In this document: positions 11,258-21,150 of the stretch, in pieces
Layout: every line of letters begins with the position of its first letter
Position numbering within the stretch: position 1 is the stretch's first letter
Origin: Galdieria sulphuraria
Taxonomy: Eukaryota > Rhodophyta > Bangiophyceae > Galdieriales > Galdieriaceae
Assembly: GCF_000341285.1 (NCBI RefSeq)
Contig: NW_005178466.1
Span: 150,370 to 177,070, forward strand
DNA: 26,701 bases
Reading direction: 5' to 3'
Made by a program: the position numbers and the translations under genes
The notes under the pieces: model-generated
Seen by the model: only the letters and a program-made list of their open reading frames with translations
The model's database searches: none
Told to the model about the DNA's origin: nothing

Positions 11258-14227
11258 ATGATGTTCAAGAAACGTGACGTACAACTTTCGTTGTTAGAGT
11301 GGTTCAAAAGAGTAGAAACAGGTTTGAGGAGGCCCTGCAAACTATGGAAAGGTGTTCCTTTGTCTATTCGTTATTGCTTTCGTAGAAACTCCAGAGACCT
11401 TTTGTGCTATATCGAACTTATAGAGCTCGCTTCGATAGAGTTTCAGAGGAAAGTCCCTTTCAAAGAAGAAATTTGTCTGGTATTGTTCGTATTTGAGAGG
11501 CTTCAAGCGTGGCTTTCCCAACGTGAAGTTTTTTACAAAAGCAACTTCTCGATATACGGCGGACCAGAAGCTGTGGTGAGACTGCTGTTTTGCTTACGGG
11601 AGTCGCACAACGAAAGGAAATCACTCAAGGACACGTCAGTCGATATTTCTTGCACGCAATCACTCGAACAAGCTGCAACGGATGACTGTGAAGTCAGTAC
11701 CAGTGACTTGTCTTCCGCAAACTTTTCCCTCGCCCATTTGGATAACTTAAGGAGAGTTTTCGAAGGATTGGAGAGTGTTATCGATGCTTTCCTCGGTGAA
11801 TATGTTATACGCTACGCAACATTGAATCTTTATGATTCTTTTAAGGAACTTGAAACGAGTGCACTGTTTTTGCTGAAGATGTGTTGCCTATCCATTCCCG
11901 GTGTCGTGGAGCGACTTAGCCTAAGAAAGGATCTTTTAATCTATCTATTTACCTTAACTTCGAACAAGGATCGAACTTCTATATACGCTGTTGGTATTTT
12001 AGATGAACTTCTTGCAGTTCGACGGGAAACCTTTCCGCTGGTGGAAGTACCTCATCTGTATTCACTGCTTTGTGACCTTTCTCCTGCAGAACTTGCCTAT
12101 GTTAGTAGGGTACTAGCTTTGCTTGTTTTTGAACCTATGCAATGTCAAATATCAGAATATCCTCGCATCAAGAGTCTAACGGAGTATCTGGCCAGCCGGA
12201 CTCCAAGTGTCATCAACTCAATGAAGATCGTTGAAGAAAACAATTCCATTCTTCTTGGATGTTCTTTGCTTATTCGGAGACTAATAGTCGTTGCTGCATG
12301 TCCCTTTCAACATTGTGATATTTCATGGAGTCAGGAATGCAGTTCTTTTGTGTCGACAGAATGGTTGAATTCTTCGTTGGAGAAGGAGACAGACGGAGAG
12401 TGGAGACAATTTTTGATTTCTCTAATAGAGTATCATCTTGCTTTGAAGGAGCACATGGAGCACACGTCGGAGGACTGTTCACAAGACGATATGTATATAG
12501 ACAAAGCGTCAACAAGAATAGACGATTTGTTCATGCATTTAAGCTCCAGGACAAGAGCCGTATTTGATATTGTGGGGAAAAACAAAAGAGAGTTACTGTT
12601 TGTGATATGTTCGCTTTTAAGTGGTGAAAGACAGGTTGAAGCTCAAGATATTTTCTTTTCCGAAGGATTGTTTTCAGCGTTGTTGTTTCTCTTTAGTGGA
12701 ATGGATTGGAGTTCAGCGCCACCACAGTCACACTCCGGCCTCCATGGTCCTAATTGTGAGTGCAACCCGAAGAATGCGGAGAAAATACAACTTCTTCGGC
12801 TTCTTCAAAACTTTGTTCAGAGAGAAGATGATAATAGAAAGCTAAAGAGACAACTCTTGTCGTCAAGGGAGCGCATGGCAATTAGAAACTATTCATCCAG
12901 ACCTCCGCCAAGGTCGACAAGAAGGCGTCGTAGCTTTCTTCTTTCCAGTGAGGGAGAGCAAGGTTTCGCCAGAGACTCCTCTAGTTCTTCTATTCATGAA
13001 ACATTCTTTCTTTCTTCATCATTTTTTACCTCAAACGACATCGGAGGTCCTCTGCATCGTTCATATTCAACAGATACCACTAGTGATGTTTGTCAAACAT
13101 TGGCCAACACATTCCTTGGTCAGGATGGAATGGAAGGTGCAGAAGACATTGGAGTAGGTTCAAGAAGTATTAGCGAATTAGTGCACATTGGTAGGAGTTC
13201 TAGTAAATATGAAATTTCAGCCTATAAAGGCGAAGGTAGACTTATTTTACACGACGATACAGATTGGGATGATGCAGAATCGGTAGTAACGGATGTTGAA
13301 GATAATCCAAGTGTGCTTTCCGATGAGGAGTTGCCGAAAGAGAAGGGAATGATATCTCTTTTGATAGACATATTCACAAATCGTGTTATGGATAGTTCTT
13401 GCTTTGTTTCTCTGGCAAGCTGTTTGGAGAGTTTTCTTGAAGGAGCAACTAATGCAGAACAGGCACTTCTAGCTAGACGAGGATTGTTACATTCTCTTGT
13501 TCTTCAAATAATTAATCATGATGGAACTGTTTTTGATTGCTCCAACACTCTTCAAGCAAGTTTCGATCTTTTGAGTCAACTTTGTCAGTTTAATAGGGAC
13601 ATCTTTTTTGCTTTGAATTTGGAATTGAAGTCAGAAGAAGGAGAAAAGGCGATGCGTTTTTTTCGTAATTTGAGTAGAAATTTGGTCGACTCTAACTTTT
13701 TCCTCCGGTCTGTTGTCTTATCGTTACATCGTTTTCGTATGGAAGATGAACTTGCGGTTTCTTTTTCAGCTCGTTCATCCGGTACAGCTGCATTTGCACC
13801 CTATAATTTTAGTAACTGTGTTTTGCTCCATTTCGTGCAGAAGAACCGTGTTCGTCTAGTCCATGATCTGATCCATGCTGTACGAGATGGCGAGGGTAAG
13901 TTTTGTAACATTCAGACTCTCATTTTCTGAGATATTTTGTTAGTGAACCAGGAAAATATCAGCTGTATCACCACGGCAATACTATTTTTCCTAATCAGCG
14001 ATGTAAATATGGAATTGGACTCGTTTCTGACAAAGATTCGATTGTGGGAAGCAGCTGCTGACCCTAAGAGTTATCGTCGCACCATGAGAAATTTGAGAGG
14101 ACTTGTCAGTTTCTGGTATGAATACTATGCCGTTAGGAGTGTTGCAGTATTGCATTTGGAACGCAGCTCATTCATTCCTTTTTCAGAGTGGAAGCGCATT
14201 GTTGACCTTTTGTTAGAAGCGCTTTAG
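11258..14227 (+). CDS. TRPC4AP: TRPC4AP/TRUSS-like protein, probable CUL4-DDB1 substrate receptor
   Basis: Two exons (11258-13895, 13944-14227; 48-nt intron) encode 973 aa. In animals TRPC4AP (TRUSS, about 800 aa) is a helical-repeat protein that acts as a DDB1-CUL4 ubiquitin ligase receptor and was first described as a TNF-receptor and TRPC4 partner. From memory of the human protein, several blocks align in order: IYGGPEAVVRLL; IYLFTLTSNKDRTS with LDELLAVRRETF and VEVPHLYSLL; the Cys block HGPNCECNPKNAEKIQLLRL; RRGLLHSLVLQII; QASFDLLSQLCQFNRD; LVDSNFFLRSVVLSLHRF; across the splice, NQENISCITTAILF; and a final FSEWKRIVDLLL. An added Ser/Arg-rich insert around residues 545-640 (RSTRRRRSFLLSS) may be a nuclear signal or phosphorylation region. 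Adjacent ATGs at 11258 and 11261 are both possible. The stop is 22 bases before the next gene's ATG. The ligase role is inferred from the animal family. Confidence 0.9.
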
Positions 14228-14234
14228 AGAAAGC

Positions 14235-14240
14235 AATAAA
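14235..14240 (+). terminator. Possible TRPC4AP-homologue poly(A) signal (AATAAA)
   Basis: AATAAA begins 8 bases after the TRPC4AP-homologue stop and ends 9 bases before the next start codon. If used, cleavage would fall inside the coding start of the next gene, so the two transcripts would overlap. Confidence 0.3.
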
Positions 14241-14249
14241 TTTCAAAGC

Positions 14250-15884
14250 ATGGCCACAATGGCCTCTTGCTGTTCTGGCTCGGTTTCAGAGTTTGGGGTT
14301 GAGAATAGGTTTTCTTGTTGTTTTGTCAACTGCAAAGCCTGGGAAGTTGCCAATGTCCTTAAGAGAACCTCAAAAGTGTCGAAGATTCCTAAGAAAGACT
14401 TTCGTAACGTTTGTCATCGCTCGTTGAGAACGAGAACGAATCGATTTTCGTCCGTGTCTATGTCACAGTCGAGAGACTTTTCTGTTATGTGGAATAGAAT
14501 TGTGACTATAGCTTCGTGCGTCATTTTCTCGTCTTGTTTATGTTCAAGAACAAGTTTTGCGAGTGTGCGTCCAAACCCATACGGTAGACAGAGCATTGAC
14601 GTTTCCAAGGTTAGTATAGTTCTCTACCTTTGGTAAAAAAGAATAATGGTTTAGATGCGAGCTGCCAGAACGAAACTGCCTTCGGAAACTGCGAAAGAGA
14701 AGAAAGAAAGATTTTTGGAGAAGCCCTTGATCAAACGCACCTTAAAAGCAGTACCTATAGTTCTTGTGACAAGCGGTATTGGATACTTGGGATACCAGGC
14801 ATATCGTCTTTCGGAAAGGAGGAAAATCGAAAAGTGGCAGCAAGTGCTTCAACGCCAGTTTCAAACCAAAGACGTGGAAGAGGCTAATTCAACCTTAGAT
14901 GAGGCGGAGGTAGCTATAGAGAAAAACTTGTCAAAGGAAGATAGTAGAGAAAGGCGACTGGATGAACTGTCACGATTAGAGTTGTTCCATAAGAGGGGTG
15001 AAATGAAGGATTTACAAGTTGACACTGTTGCCCCAGAGCTCACAATGCATAGCACCGATCTGACACAAAGTTTGATATTAGAATATCTCAAAGGAGTTAT
15101 TGACGTCACTGAGTGGAACGAAAGGATTGAAAGATTAGGCCGATCAAAAGAAGAAGTTGTTCAGAAGACAAGAGAGTTCTGCACAAGTTACCTCAATGCC
15201 ATTTTGGACAAGTCCGCAAAGTTTTCAGATACAAATGACAAAACTCGAATTGAAACCATGCTAGTTCTTGTGGATCAACTAGAGAAGCTGGAGACTTTTA
15301 GTAATCAGTCGAGTATTGCATCCGATTTGAGCGATGAGCATTGGCTCAAATATTCTGGCACTGCGAATGAGAAGGAAGTAGAAGCAGCCTATCGTTTATT
15401 AGCCATTCACTTCTTTTCGTCAGAGAGTAGGATCAAAGATGGAATGGAAAAGTTGCCTTTTGTTCAAAGATATCTAAAGCTTAGTGACGAAAAATTTCAC
15501 AATCTCAATCAGGAAGTAGCCAAGGCTATTTTTCAAGTGGCCGTGTCAAATACTCTTTCAGAAGGGAAATTGGACGACGAATCTCGTGAAGCTTTGGAGA
15601 CCCTGAAACGGAGCTTCACTAAAATGATCGACAATGAAAGTGCGGAAAACATAATCTCCGAAGTGGGTTTAATGAGAGTGATGTACGCACTTCAACAGAT
15701 ATTAAAAGAGCAACAATTTGGTGATGAAGACATTCAGATGTTGAAGAGTATGTGTGAACAACTCGGGGTTGATCTAGAAAGTCTTTTGAAAACTGCGGAA
15801 GACATGGGAGATAATATGGGACCTCAGGTAAAGGAATTTGTTCATCAACTACGTTCGTTTCTCTCGAAAACTTCAAAAGAATAA
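14250..15884 (+). CDS. Unknown organelle-type membrane protein with two hydrophobic segments
   Basis: Two exons (14250-14609, 14655-15884; 45-nt intron) encode 529 aa that I do not recognise. The first 75 residues are rich in Ser, Cys, Lys and Arg with few acids (MATMASCCSGSVSEF, later RSLRTRTNRFSSVS), like an organellar transit peptide. A hydrophobic segment at 80-98 ends in a small-residue TSFA site (101-104), resembling a second sorting signal or a cleavable core. A further likely transmembrane helix spans 152-171 (VPIVLVTSGIGYLGYQAY). The remaining 350 residues are charged, helical and free of obvious motifs, with frequent Glu/Lys heptad-like spacing. The splice joins SK to MRAARTK in frame. 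The gene follows the TRPC4AP homologue by 22 bases and converges with DRAP1 99 bases downstream. A plastid envelope, thylakoid or inner mitochondrial location is an inference; Met71 is an alternative start. Confidence 0.8.
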
Positions 15885-15983
15885 CAAAGATAAAAAAGGC
15901 TTTTCATTATCTACAATATATTGCAGTATGTGGAAAAGTGAAGAAATGCAGCTCAGTTTTCTCTCATTCATCAAAAGCAACGA

Positions 15984-16676
15984 TCACTCCTCGTCATAGT
16001 TATCTTCAATTGCTGTACTTTGTAACGACACTTTTACTGACAAGCCTTCTGCTGGTGCAGTATCAGAAACATCTTTGTTCTCGACTTGCCTGCTTTGTGA
16101 AGCTGTGTTTGCATATTGTTCTGTATCGCCTGCGTGTTCCATCACCATACTTTCTGTTTGTTGTTCCACTACTTGATTTGTCACCACATTTGACTGTTTT
16201 GAAGCTTTCTTTCTTTTCTTTCCACCGTTTCTTTCAGAATTGCGCCTTCGAACCGACTTGGATTTACTCACGCTCTCAAAAAATTCTTCATTATTCTCTT
16301 TCCTGTTCCTGTTCCGTCCTTTAGACAATTTCTTAGTTTCTTCCACTTGATTACAAGTAAGTGGGACCTAGAAAAGTTAGTCTATTATTGAGCTCTCTAG
16401 TGAAACAACACCTACGTGTTCTACAACACGATGTAAACTCTTAAAACGTTTCTCGTTCTCCACGCAGTGTCGTAACTGGTCTGGTGTAATAACCGATAAA
16501 CTTCTTTGTCTTGCGAGTTCAGCTGCAGTAGTAAGGAAATCTTCTAGAGCAAGTTGTAGAGCCTTGCTAAGTAGGAAAGGTGCCGAAACTGCTATCTTCC
16601 CTACATCTTTGTCACTTCTCATCATTCGCTTGATTCTAGCAGGTGGAAATACAAGATTCCTTGCACGCCCTCCCAT
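15984..16676 (-). CDS. DRAP1: NC2-alpha / DRAP1, histone-fold transcription corepressor
   Basis: Two exons on the minus strand (16676-16416, 16367-15984; 48-nt intron with a GACTAAC branch-like motif) encode 214 aa. NC2-alpha pairs with NC2-beta/Dr1 through histone folds and binds TBP on DNA, blocking TFIIB and TFIIA. The histone fold occupies about residues 10-87: FPPARIKRMMRSDKDVGKIA, then SKALQLALEDFL, then ITPDQLRHCVE, as in DRAP1 and less like NF-YC. After the splice the tail is basic (KGRNRNRK, RRRNSERNGGKKRKK), then polar, and ends EDNYDEE, resembling the acidic DYD-type end of animal and plant NC2-alpha. Without splicing the protein would stop 13 codons into the intron region. The ATG at 16676 follows an in-frame GTG; a short extra N-terminal exon is possible. 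It is convergent with the unknown membrane protein (99-base gap). Confidence 0.88.
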
Positions 16677-17248
16677 CACTAACTACACAATTATGAAATG
16701 AAAAAGGTCAATTTCATTTTGACGAGTAGTTTCAATGCATTATGAAGATAATGACTCGAAAATGAAAATTTTTCCTGTAGCTTCTTCCATATTTCTACTT
16801 TTTTACAGTTTTGGTAGGTTTTTTTGTTGTTTTTTGTTCACTTTGTTTGTTCGTTTGCCATATGAATAGTCTTTGAGTGGCAAAGTTTGCTGAACTTTTA
16901 AGAGAGAGTTTTGACTGTTTTCTTGGAATTTGTTATGATATCTTTTTCAATTCTTTGTAACAATTGGCTGGGTCTTCATAGAACGAAGCTAAGAATAGCT
17001 GCGACACGGAAACGTAGAACACGCGTTCCACTTTGAAGAAATGGCGAAGAGCAAAATACTTTCGCTGTCGTTGAATAATGTCTGAGCATATAGAGAGCTT
17101 TGTTTATCCTCTAACAGACTGAATATTCTAGGCATGCGTTATCCTTTAGGAAGGAAAAAATAAAATTATTCACAATAGGAGCTGAGTTCACAAGACAATA
17201 GATGCTGCAATAGAGCAACTTGGCTTTACAACTGAACCTAGGAAGCCT
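16677..17248. other. Intergenic, T-rich on the plus strand
   Basis: This 572-base spacer lies between two minus-strand genes (methionine aminopeptidase upstream, DRAP1 downstream). It is strongly T-rich on the plus strand from about 16770 to 16960. No open frame longer than about 20 codons with a plausible start stands out, and I see no RNA gene or repeat. It should contain the aminopeptidase 3' UTR and the DRAP1 promoter. Confidence 0.5.
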
Positions 17249-18636
17249 TCAAAACTCTACCTTATCTAAATTTCGTTCCCAAAAATATCGAGGACTATGC
17301 TCTGTCCGCCTTGTCAGTACCTCAACTCCTGAACTGGTAACTAGAACAACCTTTAGTCACAATGGAAACATTCAACTTATTAACTTACTGGCTATTGTGT
17401 GTTCAAACTGCGCACTGCGCTTTCCATCAGCAGTAGCTGTCGTCCACTTATCTGGCCAAGTAATGGACTTGAATGTACCTGCAAGCGTGAAAATTTTAAA
17501 CTTGTCATAGAAGTAACTAACCTTCATTAATCATTGGCTCGATGGTAAAAATATGCCCGACTTGCATTACTCCTAATTTTACACAAGTTCAGTGCTCCAT
17601 TTTCTTCTACGAATTCTGCTGAAACCAACCGTTTCTTTCTCGATTACGATGATGAAGAACATTGGGGGAAGTATGAAAGACGCGTCCGATTCCATGGCCA
17701 CAGAAATTTCGGACAACTGAAAAGCCTTGACTTGTGGCATGATCCTCGATAATTTCTCCAATCTTATTATATGATACACCAGGCTGCAAACATTAAAATA
17801 TAATAACGCGTCAAAGAGTAACCAACCTTGCAAATTTTGATAGCCTTGTAAAGACAATCATATGTTGTACGAACAAGACGCTTTCCTTCCTCATCAACGT
17901 TTCCCACTAGAAGTGTGGCCGAACAGTCTCCATGAAATCCATTTACAAAGCAAGTCACATCAACATTGATAATATCTCCTTCCCTTAGGACAGTACTGTC
18001 CGGAATACCGTGACAAATTATTTCATTTACCTAACAGTTGTGAAGCAAACTAAAATATATTCGAAGTTAACAAACCGAAGTACAACAAGACTTGGGAAAG
18101 TTGTAGTAGTTGAGAGGCGACGGATAAGCTCCTCTCTTCAACGTTTCTTGGTGAACAACGTCATCAATTTCATCTGTTGTAACTCCAGGCCTGATAAATT
18201 GTGCAGCAATATCCAAGACCTCTCTTGCCACTTGACAAGATATTCTCATCATTGCCAAGTCCTCGTCACTATGAACTTCAATGTCCCAAGGGGCACGTGA
18301 ATTCAGAGGAGGCAAACCAGTCTTGGCATAATTAGGTTTTGGTATATCAGCAGGAACTTTTCTCGTTGGACTCTTCTGACCAGGACGAAGGGTTCCACTA
18401 TAAGGAAAGTCCATCCTTTTCGGGATTCCAAAACCCTTACCAACTGCCTTCAGGAACAACTTGGCCAAGTGCCTTTCTCCTCTCGAACAACATTTCCCAG
18501 AGTCTAGAAAAGAGTTGCCACGATGTATGCGACAAAACGCAGAATAACCACGTAATTTACTGTTATCCTTCAGAAAACAGCAACTTGAATTGGGTAGTAT
18601 CACGAAACCAAAGGAACTACGCCAGCAAGTCCACAT
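17249..18636 (-). CDS. Methionine aminopeptidase, type I
   Basis: Six exons on the minus strand (18636-18076, 18030-17827, 17783-17630, 17572-17522, 17478-17389, 17340-17249; introns 45, 43, 57, 43 and 48 nt) encode 383 aa. The enzyme removes initiator Met from new proteins using a dimetal site. All five metal ligands are seen: Asp211 and Asp222 ([15 protein letters not shown]), His285 (CGHGIG), Glu318 ([10 protein letters not shown]) and Glu349 (SAQFEHT). The core ([34 protein letters not shown]) resembles eukaryotic MAP1A, as does the preceding [13 protein letters not shown] linker. No clear C6H2 zinc finger is present; instead residues 1-60 are Ser/Arg/Cys-rich, suggesting organelle targeting. 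A 57-base in-frame GT-AG segment (18560-18504) with a pyrimidine-rich end could be a further intron, giving 364 aa. The last splice was set by restoring [12 protein letters not shown]. It diverges from the TrmJ-like gene. Confidence 0.93.
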
Positions 18637-18674
18637 AGCAATCCACAATTCCACGACTTGGGAAGATTGCCTAC
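18637..18674. promoter_or_regulatory. 38-base divergent spacer (MAP / TrmJ-like)
   Basis: Only 38 bases separate the start codons of two divergent genes. No TATA-like box is visible. Unless the 5' UTRs are almost absent, each promoter must overlap the other gene's 5' UTR or coding start. The TrmJ-like frame has a second ATG at 18759, which would widen the spacer to 122 bases. Confidence 0.5.
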
Positions 18675-19613
18675 ATGTTTATTATTGACTGTCATAATAA
18701 CTTTATTGGAAATAGACCGTTTCATATTCATCCATTCTGGATAGGGAAAACAAATCGTATGAGTATTTTAAGGAATGAACGATACGTGCTCTGGAGAGAC
18801 CCTCACCTATTGAGAGCATCAGTTTCACAGATTCGCATAGTTCTGGTAGAACCTGAAGGAGCAGACAATGTAGGAGCAGTGTCTCGAGTCATGAGGAACT
18901 TTAACTTCTCAAAGCTCGTCTTGGTGAATCCAAAGTGTGGCTATATGGAGGGTCGTGCACGAGCTATGCACGGAATTGAGGTTTTAACAAACTGTAAGGT
19001 AGTTATGTCTCTTGCGGAAGCCCTCAATGGATGCACTCGTGTGATTGCTTCTACAAGCAGACAAAGAGATTCTTGTACCGATTGTAGGTATATGCTTAAT
19101 TTCTTGAGTGGAATTTGTTCTTAGTTTATTGCAGTGGTGTTGGAAGGCCCCGGAAATGTAGTTCCTTGGTTAACACAGCTGGAGTGTGGATCCACTGCGG
19201 CGGTTGTGTTTGGTAGAGAATCGAGTGGTCTTACTAATGACGAACTGAAATTAGCGCATCGCTTTCTGAAGATCCCAGCAAGTGAGGACTATCCTGTCTT
19301 AAACTTGGCCATGGCCGTTGGCATTGTTTGCTATGAGCTCTATCTATGGAACAATGAGACCGCCAGTAGAAATTTGAACTTACAAACTACCAAAGCTACA
19401 AGCTGTGAGGCAAGTTTTGAAACTAAAGAGAGTTTATACAGTCGTCTAGAAAATTTTCTTCTCAATATTTCGTTTATTTCTGAACAATCTAAAAAGAAAC
19501 GAATGTTGAAATTTCGTTCCATGCTGAATCGATTGAATATGTCAACAAAAGAAGCCAATATGTTGCATGGAATTATATCGCATGTGGAACAAACGTGGAA
19601 GCCAAAAGGATAA
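18675..19613 (+). CDS. TrmJ-like SPOUT tRNA 2'-O-methyltransferase
   Basis: Two exons (18675-19083, 19135-19613; 51-nt intron) encode 295 aa. TrmJ-family SPOUT enzymes use SAM to 2'-O-methylate tRNA, position 32 in bacteria. The three SPOUT motifs are present: motif 1 ADNVGAVSRVMRNFNFSKLV, motif 2 FGRESSGLTNDEL (162-174), and the knot motif YPVLNLAMAVGIVCYEL (189-205). The C-terminal helix pair (LKFRSMLNRLNMSTKEANML, then HGIISHVEQ) is the extension typical of TrmJ rather than TrmL. Residues 1-40 are a leader; a second in-frame ATG at 18759 (residue 29) may be the real or an alternative start. The join D-L-V-L-E-G-P-G-N was chosen because it keeps the fold; the other possible donor 4 bases downstream breaks the frame. 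The stop TAA directly abuts the stop of the opposing CtIP/Sae2 gene. The position modified is unknown. Confidence 0.9.
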
Positions 19614-20857
19614 TCAGACTAAAGGACTTTCAGGGGGTATGGTTTCTGTCTCTGGAAATGATATATCAAACCAAAATTCTGGAGTTTCCGGTGGAGTATG
19701 GCAATGTCGATGTCTAGAATATTTCTGTATCATTTCTTTGCAGCGTTCCTAAATATATTGTTCATATTATATCTTATAAAATACTAGAAATGGATTACCT
19801 CGTTATTATGCGCCAAGCAGTTCCAAGTTTTTTGGCATTCTGTACATGTGCTGCCTTTCATTTTCATTCGTTCTTCTTTCGAACGGATAACTGGATTGGT
19901 ACAGAGACAGTTTCCATTGTTATCTTTGTATTCAGTCGTAACTTTTGGAATAGAACTTTCTTTCGGTAGATGTTCCAAAATTCTTGAGGTACTTTCTGTA
20001 ATCTCATGAGAAGATGTCTCCTTCGTCGGAGAAGGCGTCTGGGAAAATGAAACTTGATCACAACCTTGATCTCCAATTCTGGTAATTTTACCAAATTTCT
20101 GTGAGCTCACTAAACCTCTGGCAACCTTTGTCTGTCTATGCATATCGCAAGTCTCTTTTGTCTCAGCTTTATGTTTACGTAAGGGTTTTAAAGTATTATC
20201 TTTTGTCGTCGATAATTCTGCATTCCTTGTGGTCAGTGATTGTCGAACACGAGAATTATTTAAAAGAGGAGAGGAATCATTTATACTGTATTCTTTCTCT
20301 GACGCAATGTTCCTTTGTTGGCTTGAAGGCTTCGTATACAAACAGTCAGAGTTCCTTCTCTCACACGACAACGATCTGGAACGCTGAATTACAAATGTAT
20401 TAGAATTCTCGTCAGAATAACTCTCTTTGGAAAGTATTTTATGTTCAGGAGAAGCATCGATATTATCCATTCCTGAAGATTGTTCCCTCCTCGCTTTGTC
20501 ATCAGAAAACCTCTTTGGAAAGGTACCGGTTGGACTCAACAACGGTTGTTCTTGAGAGAAACACGTAATTTCGTCCTCAGTAGAAGAAATTCTTTCTTCA
20601 ACTTTCTTTATAGAGTTTTCAAAGGGATATCTTTGCTCTTTTGTGGCTAATTTCGCTTCCTCAAAACCTTTGGACACAACTTGTTGCAACTGCCTCACAT
20701 CAGTCTGTAAATTTTGTATCTGTTGAGAAATATTTTCCAGAGCCTGGCAACAGTTCCAACAGTTGTTTCCACATCCAAATTTAAGATTCAAAAGACTCAA
20801 TAACTTGCTAAAGAGACTACGGAACTCATCATCATCTGTCGCTGAATTCAAAGGCAT
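19614..20857 (-). CDS. COM1: CtIP/Sae2/COM1 DNA-end-resection factor
   Basis: Two exons on the minus strand (20857-19799, 19748-19614; 50-nt GT-AG intron) encode 397 aa. Family members activate the MRE11-RAD50 nuclease to trim blocked double-strand breaks in repair and meiosis. The N-terminus has a leucine-rich helix and Cys cluster (FGCGNNCWNCC), then a coiled coil (QQIQNLQTDVRQLQQVV), matching the tetramerising N-terminus of CtIP. The middle is Ser-rich and disordered, with SP/TP sites (QTPSPTKE). The C-terminal Sae2 domain is split by the intron: exon 1 gives RSKEERMKMKGSTCTECQ (Cys338, Cys341) and exon 2 gives SRHRH (365-368) and TPPETPEFWF (371-380). The T375-P-E site lines up with the CDK site Thr847 of human CtIP. 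Without the second exon the protein lacks the RHR motif and the identity is hard to see. The stop codon touches that of the TrmJ-like gene. Confidence 0.9.
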
Positions 20858-21150
20858 CCGAATTCAAATTTATCAAATGCGCAAAAAGTAAAGAATTGCT
20901 CTTAGAACTCTCCCTTTGTCATTCTTTAAACAGTAACTTTGCACAACTGCAGAAGGTTATCTTTTGTAAATGTGACTCCTCAAATATAATAAACGCGAAT
21001 GTCTAAATACTAAAGGAATATCTGCGTTTAGTATATCATCAGAAACTTCCTCTCCTTTATTGTTCTCTAAATTTATAAACTACATAAGTCCGTACAATAC
21101 AATTTTCTTCGAGAAATATGTTATTCTGAATGAGAGGAAAGTTATTTTGC

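Noticed and set aside
16377-16415. Unspliced C-terminus of DRAP1 (VGVVSLESSIID)
   Set aside because: A 48-nt intron with a GACTAAC branch-like motif removes it and joins a tail typical of NC2-alpha.
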